Below, piece after piece: positions 17,644-27,505 of a DNA stretch of 64,000 nt. Both the position numbers and the translations under genes were made by a program. The stretch is from contig NZ_CABHXX010000067.1 of the NCBI RefSeq assembly GCF_902170565.1, positions 1 through 64,000 on the forward strand, given 5' to 3'. This DNA is from Yersinia thracica (GTDB lineage: Bacteria; Pseudomonadota; Gammaproteobacteria; Enterobacterales; Enterobacteriaceae). Each line of letters begins with the position of its first letter. Position 1 is the first letter of the stretch. The notes under the pieces were generated by a model, which worked only from the letters and a program-made list of their open reading frames with translations, did not search any database and was not told the DNA's origin.

Positions 17644-18447
17644 TTAAAGGGTTATTACGCCTAATGCAGCAGCCTTTTCTTGCATCTGTTTAATAACGTT
17701 ATAAGCCGACCAGGGTAATACGCTAAATCCATTTATCAATAATATAGCCTTAGCTGAAGTTGCCTCTGGCGAATTGACTGTGACTCTGATGGCCTGACGT
17801 ATCTGGATAAGCTCTTTTTCAGATGTTGTCACCGAAGTAATAAGTGGCAACCCAGGTGCGATGTCAGTTTTCGCGATAATCTTTAACCCGACAACGGCTG
17901 ATGGATCATCACGCTCTAATAATGCGAAGCTAATACAATCTATCGCAGCAATATCTGCTTGCCGCTGTTGAATCATTTCAATTGAACGATAGTGACTACC
18001 CGAGGCTATATTGCGCGAAAAAAAACGCCCATTAACCGCTAATGGGGCAATCAAAGCACGTAACGCATTATACCCTGACTGGGAGTCTGTGCTGTTGTAG
18101 GCAACTGTCCGATGACGAAAGTCAGACAGTTGCTCGCCTTGTTCGTCGTCACGAACAACCACTAAACTGCGGTAGTACTCACCTGAACAATAAGGTGATT
18201 GATAACTGAATATCCCAACCAACCGTACCTGTTGTTGCAGTTGAGTCACCAAAGGAAAACCACAGGTCTGGCTCAAAAGCAGTGTAGGGTCACGCCAATG
18301 CTGCAATAAATCTAAAGGCCAGAGTAACTTTTCACTGGCTCCTGGCACACCATGCCTGTGCAACTGTTGCGATAATAATTGCCAAAAAGGCCGTACATCT
18401 TGTTCCGGCCGAACCCCATACATGGGCAGTGAAATCATTATAGGCAC
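17644..18447 (-). CDS. PhnD-like substrate-binding protein without signal peptide
   Basis: 267 residues resembling the phosphate/phosphite/phosphonate binding family (PF12974-type). Typical blocks are LLLSQTCGFPLV, the YYRSLVVVRDD strand, the VAYNSTDSQSGYNALRAL helix and HYRSIEMIQQRQADIAAIDC. The start (MPIMISLPMYGVRPEQ) runs straight into the domain, so there is no export signal and the protein looks cytoplasmic. It begins 29 bases after yehW stops and may be read from the same transcript. The ligand is unknown. Confidence 0.72.
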   Translation of the reverse strand: MPIMISLPMYGVRPEQDVRPFWQLLSQQLHRHGVPGASEKLLWPLDLLQHWRDPTLLLSQTCGFPLVTQLQQQVRLVGIFSYQSPYCSGEYYRSLVVVRDDEQGEQLSDFRHRTVAYNSTDSQSGYNALRALIAPLAVNGRFFSRNIASGSHYRSIEMIQQRQADIAAIDCISFALLERDDPSAVVGLKIIAKTDIAPGLPLITSVTTSEKELIQIRQAIRVTVNSPEATSAKAILLINGFSVLPWSAYNVIKQMQEKAAALGVITL

Positions 18448-18476
18448 CTACTTAAGAAGAGCAGCAGACTGGAAGA

Positions 18477-19307
18477 TCAGTTATGTTTTACGGCAGGGAG
18501 AGATTGTAATTCCCGCCAACGAGACAAACGCCGGTTCCAACGGGTAAAAATCATATCCGTAATAATGGCTAATAAGGCGACTATAATTGCGCCCTGGATA
18601 ACATAAGCAGTATTAAAACCGCTTAGTCCGATAATAATTGGAGAACCTAGAGTTTTCGTCCCGACAGTTGAAGCAATAGCAGCAGTACCAATATTGATAA
18701 TGACTGACGTTCGGATGCCCGCGACAATAACCGGTGCTGCCAAAGGCAATTCTACACGCCATAAAATCTGCCAGGCGCTCATCCCTACCCCTTCAGCTAC
18801 CTCACGGATATCCCTGGAAACAGACTCAATACCCGTAATAGTCCCTTGTAAAATAGGTAATAAACCATAAAGTACTAAGGCAATAATGGCAGGTTTTTCG
18901 CTAAAGCCCATCACAGGTACGGCAATAGCAAGCACCGCAACAGGTGGAAATGTCTGCCCCATCGCGACAATAGTTTCTACCACCGAACGAAACTCTTTCC
19001 CTGCCGGGCGAGTCACTCCAATACCTGCGCTAACCCCAATGAAAACAGCGATAATACTGGAAATCAGTACCAACAAAACATGGGCAACCACCAGTGACCA
19101 AAATGTATCCTGCACATAAATAGGTCTGTCGAGATCAGGGAATAGCGCCGAAAAAACCCCGGCCAAGGAAGTCATACCAAAAACCAGACCTGCCAGTAAG
19201 AGTAATGCCCAACAAAGGGGGTCTTTTAAACAATACAATAATCCTGACTTGAGTTTTTCCAGAGGAAGCTCTTTCACATCCCCCATTTTGACAGCAGTCG
19301 GTTTCAT
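18477..19307 (-). CDS. yehW: Osmoprotectant-type ABC transporter permease YehW
   Basis: 276 residues, about 33 longer than E. coli YehW because of an N-terminal extension ([17 protein letters not shown]). There are about six membrane segments, with the BPD_transp_1 region containing [20 protein letters not shown] and the EAA-like loop [12 protein letters not shown]. The start overlaps yehX by four bases, showing translational coupling. It forms the membrane domain with YehY. E. coli Yeh is induced by osmotic stress and stationary phase through RpoS, and has low affinity for glycine betaine. Confidence 0.9.
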   Translation of the reverse strand: MKPTAVKMGDVKELPLEKLKSGLLYCLKDPLCWALLLLAGLVFGMTSLAGVFSALFPDLDRPIYVQDTFWSLVVAHVLLVLISSIIAVFIGVSAGIGVTRPAGKEFRSVVETIVAMGQTFPPVAVLAIAVPVMGFSEKPAIIALVLYGLLPILQGTITGIESVSRDIREVAEGVGMSAWQILWRVELPLAAPVIVAGIRTSVIINIGTAAIASTVGTKTLGSPIIIGLSGFNTAYVIQGAIIVALLAIITDMIFTRWNRRLSRWRELQSLPAVKHN

Positions 19308-20248
19308 GATCCCCTCTTATCCGCATCAGCTATCAGATCAGCAAAGTAAAGCACCCCTAATGATTGCCCATATTCGTCAGTAACCAGTAATTTATCTGTC
19401 TGACGCGACACAAACAGGGAAAGTGCTTCACGCAAGCTAGTCGTACCAAGTATTGGTTGTCCAACCAAAGTTTCACCACGCCTGACACGTTGTTCAGCTC
19501 GCCCGAGTGATAACAGCTTAATACCAAGATCACTGCGACCAAAGAAATCACGAACAAAATCATTAGCAGGTTGAGTTAACATTTCAAGAGGTGTCCCTTG
19601 CTGGATAACTCGCCCGCCATCCATCAAAACTATACGATCAGCCAAACTTAAAGCTTCATCAATATCATGAGTGACCAAAACAATAGTCCGACCCGATAAC
19701 TGGTGAATACGGGTAATTTCGAACTGCAATGCTGAACGTGTCACTGGGTCTAATGCACCAAATGGCTCGTCCATCAACAACACTTCTGGATCTGCCGCCA
19801 AAGCTCGGGCAACACCTACCCGTTGTTGCTGCCCGCCTGACAATTGATGAGGATAACGATGAATAAACTGTTCGGGATCCAGATGCAATAACTCAAGCAA
19901 TTCAATAACTCGTTGACGAATTCGCTCTTGAGGCCATTTAAGCAATTGCGGTACGGTGCCAATATTGCGTTCCACAGTCCAATGGGGGAATAACCCTATA
20001 GATTGGATTGCATAACCCATGCGACGCCGTATATCTTCAGGCTTATAATTACGAATTTCCTCGCCAGCAAAATGGATCTCCCCCTCATCATGTTCTATAA
20101 GCCGGTTAATCATTTTTAATGTGGTTGACTTACCGGAACCTGAGGTGCCAATCAGCACAGTAAATTCCCCTTTAGCGATCTGTAACGTTAGGTTATCTAC
20201 TGCCCGTTTGCCGGCAAAATATTTAGTTACCTGATGGAAATGAATCAT
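19304..20248 (-). CDS. yehX: Osmoprotectant-type ABC transporter ATP-binding protein YehX
   Basis: 314 residues. Walker [10 protein letters not shown] (about 34-42), signature [15 protein letters not shown] (about 133), Walker [14 protein letters not shown] (about 155) and switch histidine in VTHDIDEAL are intact. The last ~60 residues ([14 protein letters not shown] to GVLYFADLI) are a CBS-like regulatory tail, as in ProV/OpuA-type ATPases that sense ionic strength. It overlaps yehY and yehW by four bases on each side. Confidence 0.92.
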   Translation of the reverse strand: MIHFHQVTKYFAGKRAVDNLTLQIAKGEFTVLIGTSGSGKSTTLKMINRLIEHDEGEIHFAGEEIRNYKPEDIRRRMGYAIQSIGLFPHWTVERNIGTVPQLLKWPQERIRQRVIELLELLHLDPEQFIHRYPHQLSGGQQQRVGVARALAADPEVLLMDEPFGALDPVTRSALQFEITRIHQLSGRTIVLVTHDIDEALSLADRIVLMDGGRVIQQGTPLEMLTQPANDFVRDFFGRSDLGIKLLSLGRAEQRVRRGETLVGQPILGTTSLREALSLFVSRQTDKLLVTDEYGQSLGVLYFADLIADADKRGS

Positions 20249-21408
20249 CGATGTGAAGTATCCATAAAAATAATGATGAATTTAAACAGCGAATCAACTA
20301 CTACCGCCATCACTATCACGGGGATTACACCCAACAGCACCAAATCCAATGCACTGCTCAGTAAACCTTGAAATACAATCGCGCCCAACCCACCCGCCCC
20401 AATCAACGCAGCGACAACGGCCAACCCGACGGTTTGCACAGCAATAATACGAACTCCGGATAAAATAAATGGCATGGCAATCGGTATCTGAACCCGAAAG
20501 AACAACTGAGTGCGGGTCATTCCCATCCCTCGCGCTGATTCAACAACACTGTCAGGTACCGCTTCTAACCCGGCAACTACATTGCGTACTAATGGCAATA
20601 AAGCATAAAGCACCAGTGCGACGATAGCCGGAGCTAACCCGATACCACTCACCCCATGCTCCGCTAACCGAGGAATAGCCGCGGCCAGCCCAGCTAAAGG
20701 GGCTATCAGCAGGCCAAACAAAGCAATGGATGGAATAGTTTGAATAATATTCAATGTTGAAAAAATAGTGCCTTGAAAACGATGAGAGCGAAAGCAGAAT
20801 AGACCAAGGGGAATGCCCAAGAGTACAGCAGGTATCAGTGTTGCCAACAAGATTTGAAGGTGTCGCCATAATGCATCATCAAACACATCTTGGCGATTAA
20901 CGTACTCTTTCATTAATGACAATTGATCAAGCTGCCCGGTTGCCAACAATATTACAACTGGCAGAACTAACAAAACATTCGCCAAACTGCGCCAAACAGG
21001 ATTCATAACCGCACGAGCCAAGCTATCGACCGCAATCAATATGCTCATCCCACTCATCAACCAAAACCCACTACCAAGTGACGTGCGCGCGAGGCTTTCT
21101 TCGCCTCCAGCAAGTTGTGTAGCTGTTTTTCCAGCCAGTAACAACAGGCCGAACAACAGTATTGCGGCTATCAAAACTGTCAACCAAAGCACCACAATAT
21201 TTTGTTTAAAGAATGCAAAAGCAGATAGCATCAATATCGGCACTAACAGCCACCAAACAGGCCCAGCTATCAATGATATTAATGAAACTCCCTGACCAGA
21301 GATCAACCGATTCGGTGCATGGCTCATAAACGAAAAGCCCCCCCCAGATAGAATCATCAAAAGAACCAGCGCCAGTAGAACTCGGTTTTTTACAACCATA
21401 AACCCCAT
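20245..21408 (-). CDS. yehY: Osmoprotectant-type ABC transporter permease YehY
   Basis: 387 residues (E. coli 385). The N-terminal half has about five membrane segments, followed by the permease domain, with RQDVFDDALWRHL, the IQTIPSIALFGLLIAPLAGL segment and the EAA-like loop VVESARGMGMTR. MVVKNR three codons later is an alternative start. It pairs with YehW to make the two-subunit membrane channel. A stem-loop in the 103-base gap separates it from yehZ. Confidence 0.9.
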   Translation of the reverse strand: MGFMVVKNRVLLALVLLMILSGGGFSFMSHAPNRLISGQGVSLISLIAGPVWWLLVPILMLSAFAFFKQNIVVLWLTVLIAAILLFGLLLLAGKTATQLAGGEESLARTSLGSGFWLMSGMSILIAVDSLARAVMNPVWRSLANVLLVLPVVILLATGQLDQLSLMKEYVNRQDVFDDALWRHLQILLATLIPAVLLGIPLGLFCFRSHRFQGTIFSTLNIIQTIPSIALFGLLIAPLAGLAAAIPRLAEHGVSGIGLAPAIVALVLYALLPLVRNVVAGLEAVPDSVVESARGMGMTRTQLFFRVQIPIAMPFILSGVRIIAVQTVGLAVVAALIGAGGLGAIVFQGLLSSALDLVLLGVIPVIVMAVVVDSLFKFIIIFMDTSHR

Positions 21409-21415
21409 CTCCCTG

Positions 21416-21449
21416 ACAGATAATCTTTTTATAACAATAGATTATCTGT
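21416..21449. other. Intercistronic stem-loop between yehZ and yehY
   Basis: ACAGATAATCT (21416-21426) pairs perfectly with AGATTATCTGT (21439-21449). It lies in the operon's only long gap, so it may slow decay or partially terminate after yehZ, raising binding-protein output over the membrane parts. Confidence 0.6.
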
Positions 21450-21511
21450 TTATTTAATGGCGCTATAGGCAATAAAATAGATACCTATAGCACCATCTCT
21501 GATATACATCA

Positions 21512-22444
21512 CTATCCTTTAACAAACCCTTTTTCTTTCAGGTAATTAGCAGCAACTTTCTTCGCATCCTGACCTTCTACTGCAATGCGAGCATTGAGTT
21601 TTTGTAAGGTTGCACTATCAAGTGTGGCAAATACGGGATCAAGCAAAGCAGGGATATTAGGATGCGCTTTCAGTGTGGCCTCACGGATTATTGGGGTTGG
21701 CGCATAGATAGGTTGTACACCTTTAGTATCTTCCAATGTTCGTAGCCCTAATGCAGCGACCGGACCATCAGTTCCATACGCCATGGCGGCATTAACTCCG
21801 GAGGTTTGCTCGGCAGCCGCTTTAATTGTTACCGCCGTGTCACCACCAGCCAATGATAACAGTTGGTCTTGATTCAATTTGAATCCATATGCTTGTTGGA
21901 AAGCTGGCAGGGCATCAGGTCTTTCAATAAATTCAGCTGAGGCAGCCAATTTGAATTTACCACCTGCATTTATCCATTTACCTAAATCATTTAATGTTTT
22001 CAAATTATTTGCATTAGCTAGATCTTGGCGAACAGCAATGGTCCAAGTGTTGTTCGCTGGCGCAGGTGAAAGCCACACCAGTTTATTCTTCTCATAATCT
22101 AATTTTTTTACTTTTTCATAGCCTGCTTTTGCATCTTTCCAAGCAGGATCTTTTTCATCAGAGAAGAAAAAAGCACCGTTACCCGTGTATTCAGGGTAAA
22201 TATCAATCTCACCAGCAGTGATCGCTCCGCGCACCACTTTGGTGGTGCCCAACTGGGATTTATTGGTTGTTTTAATCCCATTAGCATCAAGAACCTGCAC
22301 TATAATATTGCCCAGCAATGAGCCTTCAGTATCAATTTTTGAGCCAACACGGACAGTATCAGCAGCCTGTGATGCTCCACCTGACACAGCCAATATTACT
22401 GTGGCTAACGCAAAAATCCGGCTACGAGTTAGGGTCTTTGCCAT
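21512..22444 (-). CDS. yehZ: Osmoprotectant-type periplasmic binding protein YehZ (OsmF)
   Basis: 310 residues with a signal peptide (MAKTLTRSRIFALATVILAV to GGASQAA, about 1-28). The mature part is an OpuAC-type glycine-betaine-binding fold with TVRVGSKIDTEGSLLGNI, the TGNGAFFF segment and the SGVNAAMAYGTDGPVAALGL block. It is the first gene of the yehZYXW operon and feeds substrate to YehY/YehW. The E. coli counterpart binds glycine betaine weakly. Confidence 0.92.
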   Translation of the reverse strand: MAKTLTRSRIFALATVILAVSGGASQAADTVRVGSKIDTEGSLLGNIIVQVLDANGIKTTNKSQLGTTKVVRGAITAGEIDIYPEYTGNGAFFFSDEKDPAWKDAKAGYEKVKKLDYEKNKLVWLSPAPANNTWTIAVRQDLANANNLKTLNDLGKWINAGGKFKLAASAEFIERPDALPAFQQAYGFKLNQDQLLSLAGGDTAVTIKAAAEQTSGVNAAMAYGTDGPVAALGLRTLEDTKGVQPIYAPTPIIREATLKAHPNIPALLDPVFATLDSATLQKLNARIAVEGQDAKKVAANYLKEKGFVKG

Positions 22445-22804
22445 GCTTTACCTCTATGTGCTCAAGGGTTAATGAAAGTTATCTCGTTAATGTCTGTAAA
22501 ACGCCAATGCCAACAAGGCATAAAACCATAAACAAATCAGCAGCCATATTAGATTTAGTCAAAAATAAACCAAATAACCAATTGATATTAAATATATTAT
22601 TCAAGTCACACTAGGTTAGAAGGCCAATCTATTTTATGCATAACAGTATGATAGCTAAGTATTTAAAAGGGTTTCGCTGATAAGATTGACCGTTAAGATT
22701 ACACAAATAACTGTATATAACAACAGTAAAATACAGGTAAATGAAAACAAGTCCGATAGTTTTGCAGGTATCCCAGCCTCCTCGCTTTCACTTTGATAAG
22801 CGCT
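22445..22804. other. Promoter region of the yeh operon
   Basis: A 360-base AT-rich gap between yehZ and the end of the desaturase gene. It must hold the yeh promoter. No intact coding frame, named operator or strong terminator was recognised. Confidence 0.5.
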
Positions 22805-23854
22805 TTAGACTGACTCGGTATGCCTATCTCCACTGCCAATCACCGTGTCCTGTATCCTCTCAGTCAGAGCTTTATTTTCACTATCGTAAAAGGGATGAAT
22901 TTCTATCTCCAAAGCTGTAAAAAAAAATGCTTCGAACCATTCAGTATAGCCGTTCACCACGAATTGCTCGCTGCGATGCTGATATTGGACTCGATTTTCC
23001 AGATAAATCTGGTGCAATCCATACCAAGGTAAAGCCGGTAAATCATGATGGACTAGATGATAATTGAGGTTTAAAAATAGTAGTCGCCACGGCCATGCAG
23101 CCTCATTTAAGGTCGAACGAGCGGCGCTATTTTCAGCAGCACGATGCTCGAAAAATGATCTTACTTTAGTCAGACTAAGTGCTGGATAGCTAATAACCAA
23201 AATATAAAAAATAGCCGAAATACCATAACCAGCCATCCAGTGAAACAATAAACCAAGTAAACCAAAATGAACCAGCCACATTGCAATAGCAGAGCGGTCA
23301 CCCGTACTGATTGCACTGCGGATAGTGGCAATGATATCCAGTGCAGGCCCTAGAGTTAATCGGCCAATAAAAGTATTGCTAATACGCACTATGCTTTTGA
23401 ATAATTGGGGAAAATTCTGCCATTGTTCCGCAGTGTAATAATAGCACTCTGGATCTTTTTCTGGATGAGTCAAGTCTTCGTCTTTGTGGTGCTGAATATG
23501 GGAGTCACGATAAAGACCATAGGGATACCAAACTGCTAATGGCAAAGTCCCTAATAGCTGATTAACCCGTCGCCAGCGAGTTGGATGACCGTGGATCAAT
23601 TCATGTTGTAGTGACATATACCACGCGCTTAATAATATTAGCAATGTACTACCAAGCACTAAGCCTAATTGCTGCCAATAAATAACGCAGGCAAACCAGC
23701 CAGTATAAATAATCCCAATCAATATCCAGGTAGGCAATTCCAACCGCCATATCCAAGAACGAGATAACAATTTTATCCGCGCCCGTTGCTGCTCGCTAAG
23801 ATAATAAGCGGCTCCGGCTTCACGGCCATTCAATTTGGTATCAGCAGAAGACAT
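22805..23854 (-). CDS. Membrane fatty acid desaturase-type protein
   Basis: A 349-residue integral membrane protein of the fatty acid desaturase superfamily. The three di-iron histidine boxes are present: HELIHGH (about 84-90), HIQHH (about 119-123) and HLVHH (about 266-270). At least four hydrophobic segments surround them. Such enzymes introduce double bonds or hydroxyl groups into lipids using O2. Enterobacteria make unsaturated lipids anaerobically through FabA/FabB, so this would be an accessory modification. The closest subfamily and the substrate are not clear. Confidence 0.88.
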   Translation of the reverse strand: MSSADTKLNGREAGAAYYLSEQQRARIKLLSRSWIWRLELPTWILIGIIYTGWFACVIYWQQLGLVLGSTLLILLSAWYMSLQHELIHGHPTRWRRVNQLLGTLPLAVWYPYGLYRDSHIQHHKDEDLTHPEKDPECYYYTAEQWQNFPQLFKSIVRISNTFIGRLTLGPALDIIATIRSAISTGDRSAIAMWLVHFGLLGLLFHWMAGYGISAIFYILVISYPALSLTKVRSFFEHRAAENSAARSTLNEAAWPWRLLFLNLNYHLVHHDLPALPWYGLHQIYLENRVQYQHRSEQFVVNGYTEWFEAFFFTALEIEIHPFYDSENKALTERIQDTVIGSGDRHTESV

Positions 23855-24010
23855 ATTAAAAGCTCATACTTGGCATAATTCCGGCCAGTATCAACTTAAT
23901 TATCTCTGCTGCTAACTAACTTAAAATACTATGTAAATCTGAGAATGAGATAATCACCCTATATAATGATGTAACAGAGGTCGAAAAACATTGAGCTATT
24001 GTCAACCATA

Positions 24011-25141
24011 TCAATCTTCTACTACATTAACCCAGCACAACTCTTCTGCTGAAATAGCAATAGCATCTAGCACTCTGGAAACTTTCCAACCTTCTTCGAA
24101 ATCTGGCCACATACGATCCCCGGCAGCAATTCCGTTAATCAAATCGCGGACTTCGACCGTTTTTTGGTCGTTAAATCCAATACCATGCCCAGAACTCACA
24201 CAAAATGCTGCGTAGTCTGGATGTAATGGCCCTGTAAGTAAGGTTTTAAATCCTTGCCTGGATTGCGGTTCATCATGACGATAGAGCTGTAATTCCGCCA
24301 TGCGCTCTTGGGAATAACTAATTGTGCCCTTAGTTCCAGTGACCACATAGGTCAAACCCATTTTGCGGCCACATGCAATACGTGATGTCTCTATGGTCCC
24401 CATTGCTCCATTAGCAAAACGCACGAGTGCTCCGGCTTGATCTTCATTTTCTACCGTCCGTAACAAAGAGGGATTTTTCGGGTCGGGCCGCTGTTTAATG
24501 ACAGTCTGCATATCCCCACATACCCTAGTGATATCACCTACCAGATAATGGGCCATATTGACTATATGCGCGGCCAAATCGCCTAATGCTCCTAACCCTG
24601 CCTGAGCCTTAGTACAATGCCAATCTAACGGCGTCTGCGGGTCTGCCAGATAATCTTCATTATGAGTACCGTAAAAATGCACGATATCACCAATCTCACC
24701 ATTGGCAATAATCTCGCGTGCTAGCTGAGTGGTGGGATTCTTTATATAGTTAAATCCCACCAACGTTTTTACACCTTTTTCACGGGCCGCTTCCGTCATT
24801 TCTTTGGCATCTGCCGCATTAAGAGCCAGAGGCTTTTCGGAATAAACATGCTTACCATGGCTTATAGCCGCGAGAGCAATTTCCTTGTGTAAGAAATTTG
24901 GTGCACAAATATCTACTACATCAATAGCTGGGTCGGCTACCAATTCTTGCCAACTTGCAGTCGATCGGGAGAAACCAAACTCAGCAGCACGTTGCCAGGC
25001 CAATTCAGGCGTGATTTCTGCCAACATTTCTAATATTGGAACCCCCTTTAAAGGAAAAACAGTTGCAACCTGTGCATAAGCAATGGCATGGCAACGACCA
25101 ATATAGCCGGTGCCGATAAGGCCAATTCGGACCTTTTGCAT
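24011..25141 (-). CDS. Gfo/Idh/MocA-family NAD(P)-dependent oxidoreductase
   Basis: 376 residues from the ATG at 25141, preceded by AGGGGAATAAA. The N-terminal Rossmann fold has IGLIGTGYIGRCHA at 5-18 and the EKPLALNAADAKEM motif near 97, where the lysine is catalytic in the family. The C-terminal domain holds GLGALGDLAAHIVNMAHYL, with the family's active-site Asp-His. Sugar, inositol or similar polyol dehydrogenation is likely. No transport or catabolic genes adjoin it, so the substrate is open. Confidence 0.88.
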   Translation of the reverse strand: MQKVRIGLIGTGYIGRCHAIAYAQVATVFPLKGVPILEMLAEITPELAWQRAAEFGFSRSTASWQELVADPAIDVVDICAPNFLHKEIALAAISHGKHVYSEKPLALNAADAKEMTEAAREKGVKTLVGFNYIKNPTTQLAREIIANGEIGDIVHFYGTHNEDYLADPQTPLDWHCTKAQAGLGALGDLAAHIVNMAHYLVGDITRVCGDMQTVIKQRPDPKNPSLLRTVENEDQAGALVRFANGAMGTIETSRIACGRKMGLTYVVTGTKGTISYSQERMAELQLYRHDEPQSRQGFKTLLTGPLHPDYAAFCVSSGHGIGFNDQKTVEVRDLINGIAAGDRMWPDFEEGWKVSRVLDAIAISAEELCWVNVVED

Positions 25142-25529
25142 TTTATTCCCCTGTTTGTTTAAGATTAAATCCACACCAAAAAACTTTGCATGTTAAGGGT
25201 TATACGAAGTTAAAATTTCACTATCAAGTAGAAAGTGAAATTAAAAATCCATTTTGCGAGCTAGTACAATTAATCGGTTAAACCCAATGAAAATTTGCAT
25301 TAATAAGTATTAAACCTCATCATCTAGCTCACAAAAATAAATTATAAAATACAAAAAATGAATTATTTATTTTCTTTTATTATTATTATGAAAAAAACGC
25401 CTCGATTTGCGATGCGCTACGCATCACTGATAACTCAAGGTTTCAATACCGCCATTTCGTTATATAGTAAGCACCGCGATGAAGCATTTAACTAAGCTGC
25501 TTCTGTATAACTTCGACAGGAAATTTGCA
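25142..25529. other. Divergent promoter region
   Basis: A 388-base, very AT-rich region between the oxidoreductase gene and sseA, which are transcribed away from each other. Both promoters must lie here. A small hairpin, GATGCG-CTA-CGCATC, occurs near 25409-25423. No operator was recognised. Confidence 0.5.
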
Positions 25530-26384
25530 ATGAACTCACCTTTTCTGGTAACACCACAATGGCTGGCAGATCATATTAATAATATCGATATCACTATTCT
25601 GGATGCCAGAATGTCACCACCCGGGCTAACCCCTAAAAGAAATATTCAGGCCGAGTTTGAGCAAGGGCATATTCCTGGAGCTGTTTACTTTGATATTGAT
25701 GCAGTTGCAGATAGCAGCACCGATTTGCCTCATATGCTGCCATCCCCACAAATATTCAGTGAGATGGCTGGCCAATTAGGGATAAATGAACAGCAAACCC
25801 TAGTCATTTATGATGATGGCAATTTGTTTTCAGCACCGCGCGTTTGGTGGACATTCCGTATATTTGGTGCCAAAAACGTATATATTTTGGCTGGGGGTTT
25901 TAGTGGGTGGCAACAGGCAGGCTTCGCATTAGAGAGCGGCCCGAGATACCCTACACCTCAAACCTTCAAAGCAATATTCAATGACGCAGCAGTCAAAAGT
26001 GTTGATGACGTTTTAGCCGCACTCGGGAACAATGAAATACAAATTATAGATGCTCGCCCGGCGGGTCGATTTAAAGCACAAGATCCAGAGCCGCGCCCCG
26101 GCCTACAGCTGGGCCGTATTCCCGGCAGTATTAATGTGCCTTGGGGAAACCTGATTGAAAATGGCAATCTGAAATCACCACAGGAACTGAAGAATATTTT
26201 TGCCAGCCAAGGTGTGGATTTGGCCAAACCTATTATTACCAGCTGTGGCTCGGGGGTTACGGCTGCGGTGGTTGCTCTGGGATTAGCCGCAGTAAATGCA
26301 ACGTCGGTATCTTTATATGATGGCTCTTGGGCCGAATGGGGAGCATCAAATTCGCTACCAATCGATAACACTCGACTGTCATAA
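25530..26384 (+). CDS. sseA: 3-Mercaptopyruvate sulfurtransferase
   Basis: 284 residues from the ATG at 25530 (ACAGGAAATTTGCA precedes it); the frame extends 17 codons upstream without family similarity. Two rhodanese domains are visible, an inactive N-terminal one (about 8-140) and a catalytic C-terminal one with the loop SCGSGVTA (cysteine near residue 234) typical of mercaptopyruvate rather than thiosulfate enzymes. The enzyme moves sulfur from 3-mercaptopyruvate to cyanide or thiol acceptors in the cytoplasm. Confidence 0.93.
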   Translation: MNSPFLVTPQWLADHINNIDITILDARMSPPGLTPKRNIQAEFEQGHIPGAVYFDIDAVADSSTDLPHMLPSPQIFSEMAGQLGINEQQTLVIYDDGNLFSAPRVWWTFRIFGAKNVYILAGGFSGWQQAGFALESGPRYPTPQTFKAIFNDAAVKSVDDVLAALGNNEIQIIDARPAGRFKAQDPEPRPGLQLGRIPGSINVPWGNLIENGNLKSPQELKNIFASQGVDLAKPIITSCGSGVTAAVVALGLAAVNATSVSLYDGSWAEWGASNSLPIDNTRLS

Positions 26385-26404
26385 AATCACTTAAATAGCG
26401 GTCA

Positions 26405-26444
26405 GGACACGGGTACTATCAAGCTCGATATGAGTACCCTGTCC
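26405..26444. other. Inverted repeat downstream of sseA
   Basis: GGACACGGGTACT (26405-26417) pairs with AGTACCCTGTCC (26433-26444). No T-run follows, so it is not a standard intrinsic terminator. It may protect the sseA 3' end. The rest of the gap to yehS (to 26702) shows nothing else. Confidence 0.6.
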
Positions 26445-26702
26445 TCCCACTCTAGATAAAAGTCGAACGAAGTTTTAATTCCTAGAGATTTATATTCTAA
26501 ATATTATTACTGTGCAAAGAAATCTCATAAAGTCTCATTAGCTGTGTGCAAGTCAATATATAGAGTAAAATACTTTACCTCCCCACGATTCTCGAACAAT
26601 GGGTATTCATCAACAGGAGTGAGGATTACATTTAAATAAAAAAGGCAGAAGATTAAAATCTTAAATATATTAAACTATAAAAAATACAATTAAATCAATT
26701 TA

Positions 26703-26738
26703 AATAAAAAAAGGAATAGCATAATGCTACTCCTTTCT
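26703..26738 (-). terminator. Intrinsic terminator of yehS
   Basis: Read on the minus strand, AAGGAGTAGCAT pairs with ATGCTATTCCTT, followed by a run of T residues (the A-run at 26706-26712 on the plus strand). Confidence 0.9.
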
Positions 26739-26781
26739 TACTTGCAATTAATATTAGTCTTTTATATCAATATAATTACTT

Positions 26782-27252
26782 TTATTTTTTAGGGCCACGG
26801 ATACGCAATGTCAAACCTTTCAGGAAATAACGCAATACCTGATCACCACAAGGGCGGAAGTTTTTGCTGCCTTCTTTACGGAACAATGCATTTAACTCAG
26901 GCTTAGATACTGGGAATTCGACCGCGTTGAAAACATCGTGCATATCGGTATCTTTCAATTCAAATGCCACACGCAGTTTTTTTAGCACGATATTGTTCGT
27001 AATGACTGGTTCTACCGCTGGTGCCGGGAACTTGTCATCCTTACCACGTCTAAAGAAAATCAGGCCATTGAGGAAATGTGCCATCACCAGATCAGGGCAA
27101 TCCTGATATCCAGCTTCGTCTTCTTTTTTAAGAAAATTAACGACATCCGCATTGTCCACATCAAAATCAGCCAGCTTAATGATCTCTGTTATCTTGGTAT
27201 CGTTTACGTTAAGCATATAGCGAACACTACGGAGCACATCGTTGTTGATCAT
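26782..27252 (-). CDS. yehS: DUF1456 family protein YehS
   Basis: 156 residues, exactly the E. coli length. Two copies of the DUF1456 helical repeat are visible: residues 1-70 (NNDVLRSVRYMLNVND, then FLKKEDEAGYQDCPD and FLNGLIFFRRGKD) and 85-153 (NNIVLKKLRVAFELKD, then LFRKEGSKNFRPCGDQ and FLKGLTLRIRG). Function is unknown. No signal peptide or membrane segment. A strong terminator follows; the 253-base gap upstream of the next gene shows nothing else recognisable. Confidence 0.93.
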   Translation of the reverse strand: MINNDVLRSVRYMLNVNDTKITEIIKLADFDVDNADVVNFLKKEDEAGYQDCPDLVMAHFLNGLIFFRRGKDDKFPAPAVEPVITNNIVLKKLRVAFELKDTDMHDVFNAVEFPVSKPELNALFRKEGSKNFRPCGDQVLRYFLKGLTLRIRGPKK

Positions 27253-27505
27253 ATTACTGCCCTATTCCTATTATTTAGATTAGGCGCGCGCGAATATCGC
27301 AAGAAAAAAATCGTCTTTAACGCCTAGCGGGCAGTATTGTATAGATCAACACCGATTTTCTCAATGCAAATCTGGCTGATAATAAAAATACACATATAGC
27401 AAAAATGGGAAGCTATGACGTATAATTATTTATTAGTTATTTTTGATAAATAACTAATAAAGGCAAGAGATAAACAAAAAATCACCTTAACTATTAAAAT
27501 ACAGA

